Positions 5,491 to 6,222 of a stretch of 6,222 bases of DNA are shown here, piece by piece. Position numbers and translations under genes: made by a program. The DNA lies in the NCBI GenBank assembly GCA_030917125.1, contig JAUPVH010000009.1, forward strand, positions 1 to 6,222, read 5' to 3'. Numbering within the stretch: position 1 is the stretch's first letter; the number at the start of each line of letters is the position of its first letter. This stretch comes from Patescibacteria group bacterium. GTDB taxonomy: Bacteria > Patescibacteriota > Saccharimonadia > CAILAD01 > GCA-016700035. The notes below the pieces were generated by a model. That model was not told where the DNA came from. It did not search any database and saw nothing but the letters and a program-made list of their open reading frames with translations.

Positions 5491-6050
5491 AGTCTCGCGC
5501 TGCTAATACCTCACCAGTAGCTCTCATTGTTCATGGTTGGAATGACAACCCTGAAGAGGGTTGGTTGGGTTGGCTGAGTGAGCGACTTACAGCACAGGGG
5601 TATGAAGTACGTGCCCCGCATTTAAGCACCCAAGAAAGACCGCTTTTACAGCGGTGGGACGAACAAATTCGTCCTCTCGCGGCTGATCTGGACGAGCATA
5701 GCCTTATCGTGGCACATTCTCTGGGTTGTTTTATTGTACTGCGTCTTTTGGAGTCGCTAGATTTACCGAGGCCCATTGGTCAAATCGTATTGGTGAGTGG
5801 CTTTTATGACGCACCCAATGAGTCTGCGCGTAGGTTTTTTAGCCCCGAACCAAACTGGGCTCTTATTCGCTCGCAGGTGAAAAAAACAGTCTGTATCGCT
5901 TCAGGTGATGACACAATCGTCACGCCAGACCGCTCTCGACGCTTGGCGCACAAACTCGACGCGGAGCTCGTCATGCTCGCTGAAAAAGGGCACTTTTTGG
6001 GGAGTCGAGGGATGGCCACTTTTCCAGAACTGCTGGATATCCTAGATTAA
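5481..6050 (+). CDS. Small alpha/beta serine hydrolase, RBBP9/YdeN type
   Basis: A 189-residue protein of typical length for the compact RBBP9/YdeN alpha/beta hydrolases. It has no signal peptide and is probably cytoplasmic. Strand one ends in VALIVHGW (13-20), with the HG oxyanion motif. The nucleophile elbow is VAHSLGC (77-83) with Ser80; the usual first Gly of GxSxG is Ala. The acid is Asp143 or Asp144 in SGDDTIV (141-147), and the catalytic His is H171 in EKGHFLG (168-174). It should cleave an ester, thioester or amide, but the substrate cannot be read from the sequence. The GTG start at 5481 lies inside the end of the upstream membrane-protein gene (10-base overlap). No other standard start lies before the first core strand, so this is the best choice. 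Its placement links it to the three-paralogue cluster by transcription; a functional link is only suggested. Confidence 0.87.
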   Translation: MAIESRAANTSPVALIVHGWNDNPEEGWLGWLSERLTAQGYEVRAPHLSTQERPLLQRWDEQIRPLAADLDEHSLIVAHSLGCFIVLRLLESLDLPRPIGQIVLVSGFYDAPNESARRFFSPEPNWALIRSQVKKTVCIASGDDTIVTPDRSRRLAHKLDAELVMLAEKGHFLGSRGMATFPELLDILD

Positions 6051-6094
6051 CATAGCCTTTTTCGTTTACTCTTCGGTTTTGTATCTTAAAAGCA

Positions 6095-6100
6095 TATAAT
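6095..6100 (+). promoter_or_regulatory. Consensus -10 box of dnaG, leaderless type
   Basis: A perfect TATAAT ends 6 bases before the ATG at 6107, so the transcript should begin at the start codon itself. The best 17-base-spaced -35 candidate (TTCGGT, 6072-6077) is poor. The intervening AGGCAC holds an AGG only 3 bases from the ATG, too close for a normal Shine-Dalgarno site. I see no hairpin terminator for the upstream hydrolase in 6051-6094. Confidence 0.65.
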
Positions 6101-6106
6101 AGGCAC

Positions 6107-6222
6107 ATGAATGACGTTGAAGAAGTAAAGCAGCGACTCGATATCGTCGAGGTGGTGGCCGGCTATGTTGAGCTCAAAAAAGCCGGTAAGGATTATCGCG
6201 GCATTTCTCCGTTCCGATCTGA
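6107..6222 (+). CDS. dnaG: DNA primase DnaG, N-terminal fragment cut by the window end
   Basis: The first 38 codons of a gene that continues past the window. The protein begins MNDVEEVKQRLDIVEVVAGY and continues with VELKKAGKDYRGISPFRS, closely following the start of bacterial DnaG, the primase that makes RNA primers at the replication fork: the D-I-V-x-V-V-x-x-Y-V-x-L-K-K-x-G stretch, then the CHC2 zinc-ribbon entry. In the usual form that entry reads G-L-C-P-F-H, where Cys and His are the first two zinc ligands. Here the aligned residues are Ser34 and Arg37, so these two ligands are missing. The rest of the zinc domain, the TOPRIM domain and the helicase-binding part are outside the window. 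The promoter sits directly against the ATG. Confidence 0.85.
   Translation, partial: MNDVEEVKQRLDIVEVVAGYVELKKAGKDYRGISPFRS

Noticed and set aside
1..6222. tRNA, rRNA, CRISPR, insertion sequence or riboswitch
   Set aside because: The window is almost fully coding, gaps are 75 bases or less, and no cloverleaf, regular spaced repeat or transposase-like protein is visible.

Overview
The window is a compact bacterial segment of roughly even base composition. It holds eight complete genes and the first 38 codons of a ninth, with no RNA genes, insertion sequences or CRISPR arrays that I can see. Gaps between genes are 75 bases or less and several neighbours overlap. The standard code is used: TGA ends several genes and is not read as an amino acid. 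The small membrane proteins, a short MurE-like ligase without its N-terminal domain, tight packing and promoters placed almost on the start codon make me suspect a Patescibacteria/CPR genome, perhaps a Saccharibacteria-like one. That is inference from style, because no marker here settles the lineage.

Layout. Positions 16-716: two small membrane-protein genes on the plus strand, coupled by an ATGA overlap. Positions 700-2016, minus strand: a MurE-like Mur ligase whose 3' end overlaps the second membrane gene by 17 bases. Positions 2017-2090: a 74-base divergent promoter region with two back-to-back promoters. Each has its -10 box about 7 bases from its own ATG. Positions 2091-2993: an arginase-family ureohydrolase. 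Positions 2990-3595, 3653-4822 and 4837-5490: three diverged paralogues. Each is a single-pass membrane protein with an exported domain carrying the same C-Y-x15-C cysteine pair and a terminal W-x-W. The middle one also has a proline-rich N-terminal arm of about 170 residues. Positions 5481-6050: a small alpha/beta serine hydrolase overlapping the third paralogue. Positions 6107-6222: the start of dnaG (primase), behind a perfect TATAAT only 6 bases from the ATG.

Likely transcription units: (1) 16-716; (2) the Mur ligase alone, leftward; (3) arginase plus the first paralogue, joined by a GTGA overlap; (4) second paralogue, third paralogue and hydrolase, from a promoter whose -10 box is overlapped by a perfect 14-base palindrome; (5) dnaG onward.

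The points most worth a second look are the three-paralogue envelope cluster, the pairing of an arginase (ornithine producer) with a MurE-like ligase that lacks the DNPR motif, the recurrent leaderless-type promoters, and a DnaG in which the first two zinc ligands are replaced by Ser and Arg.
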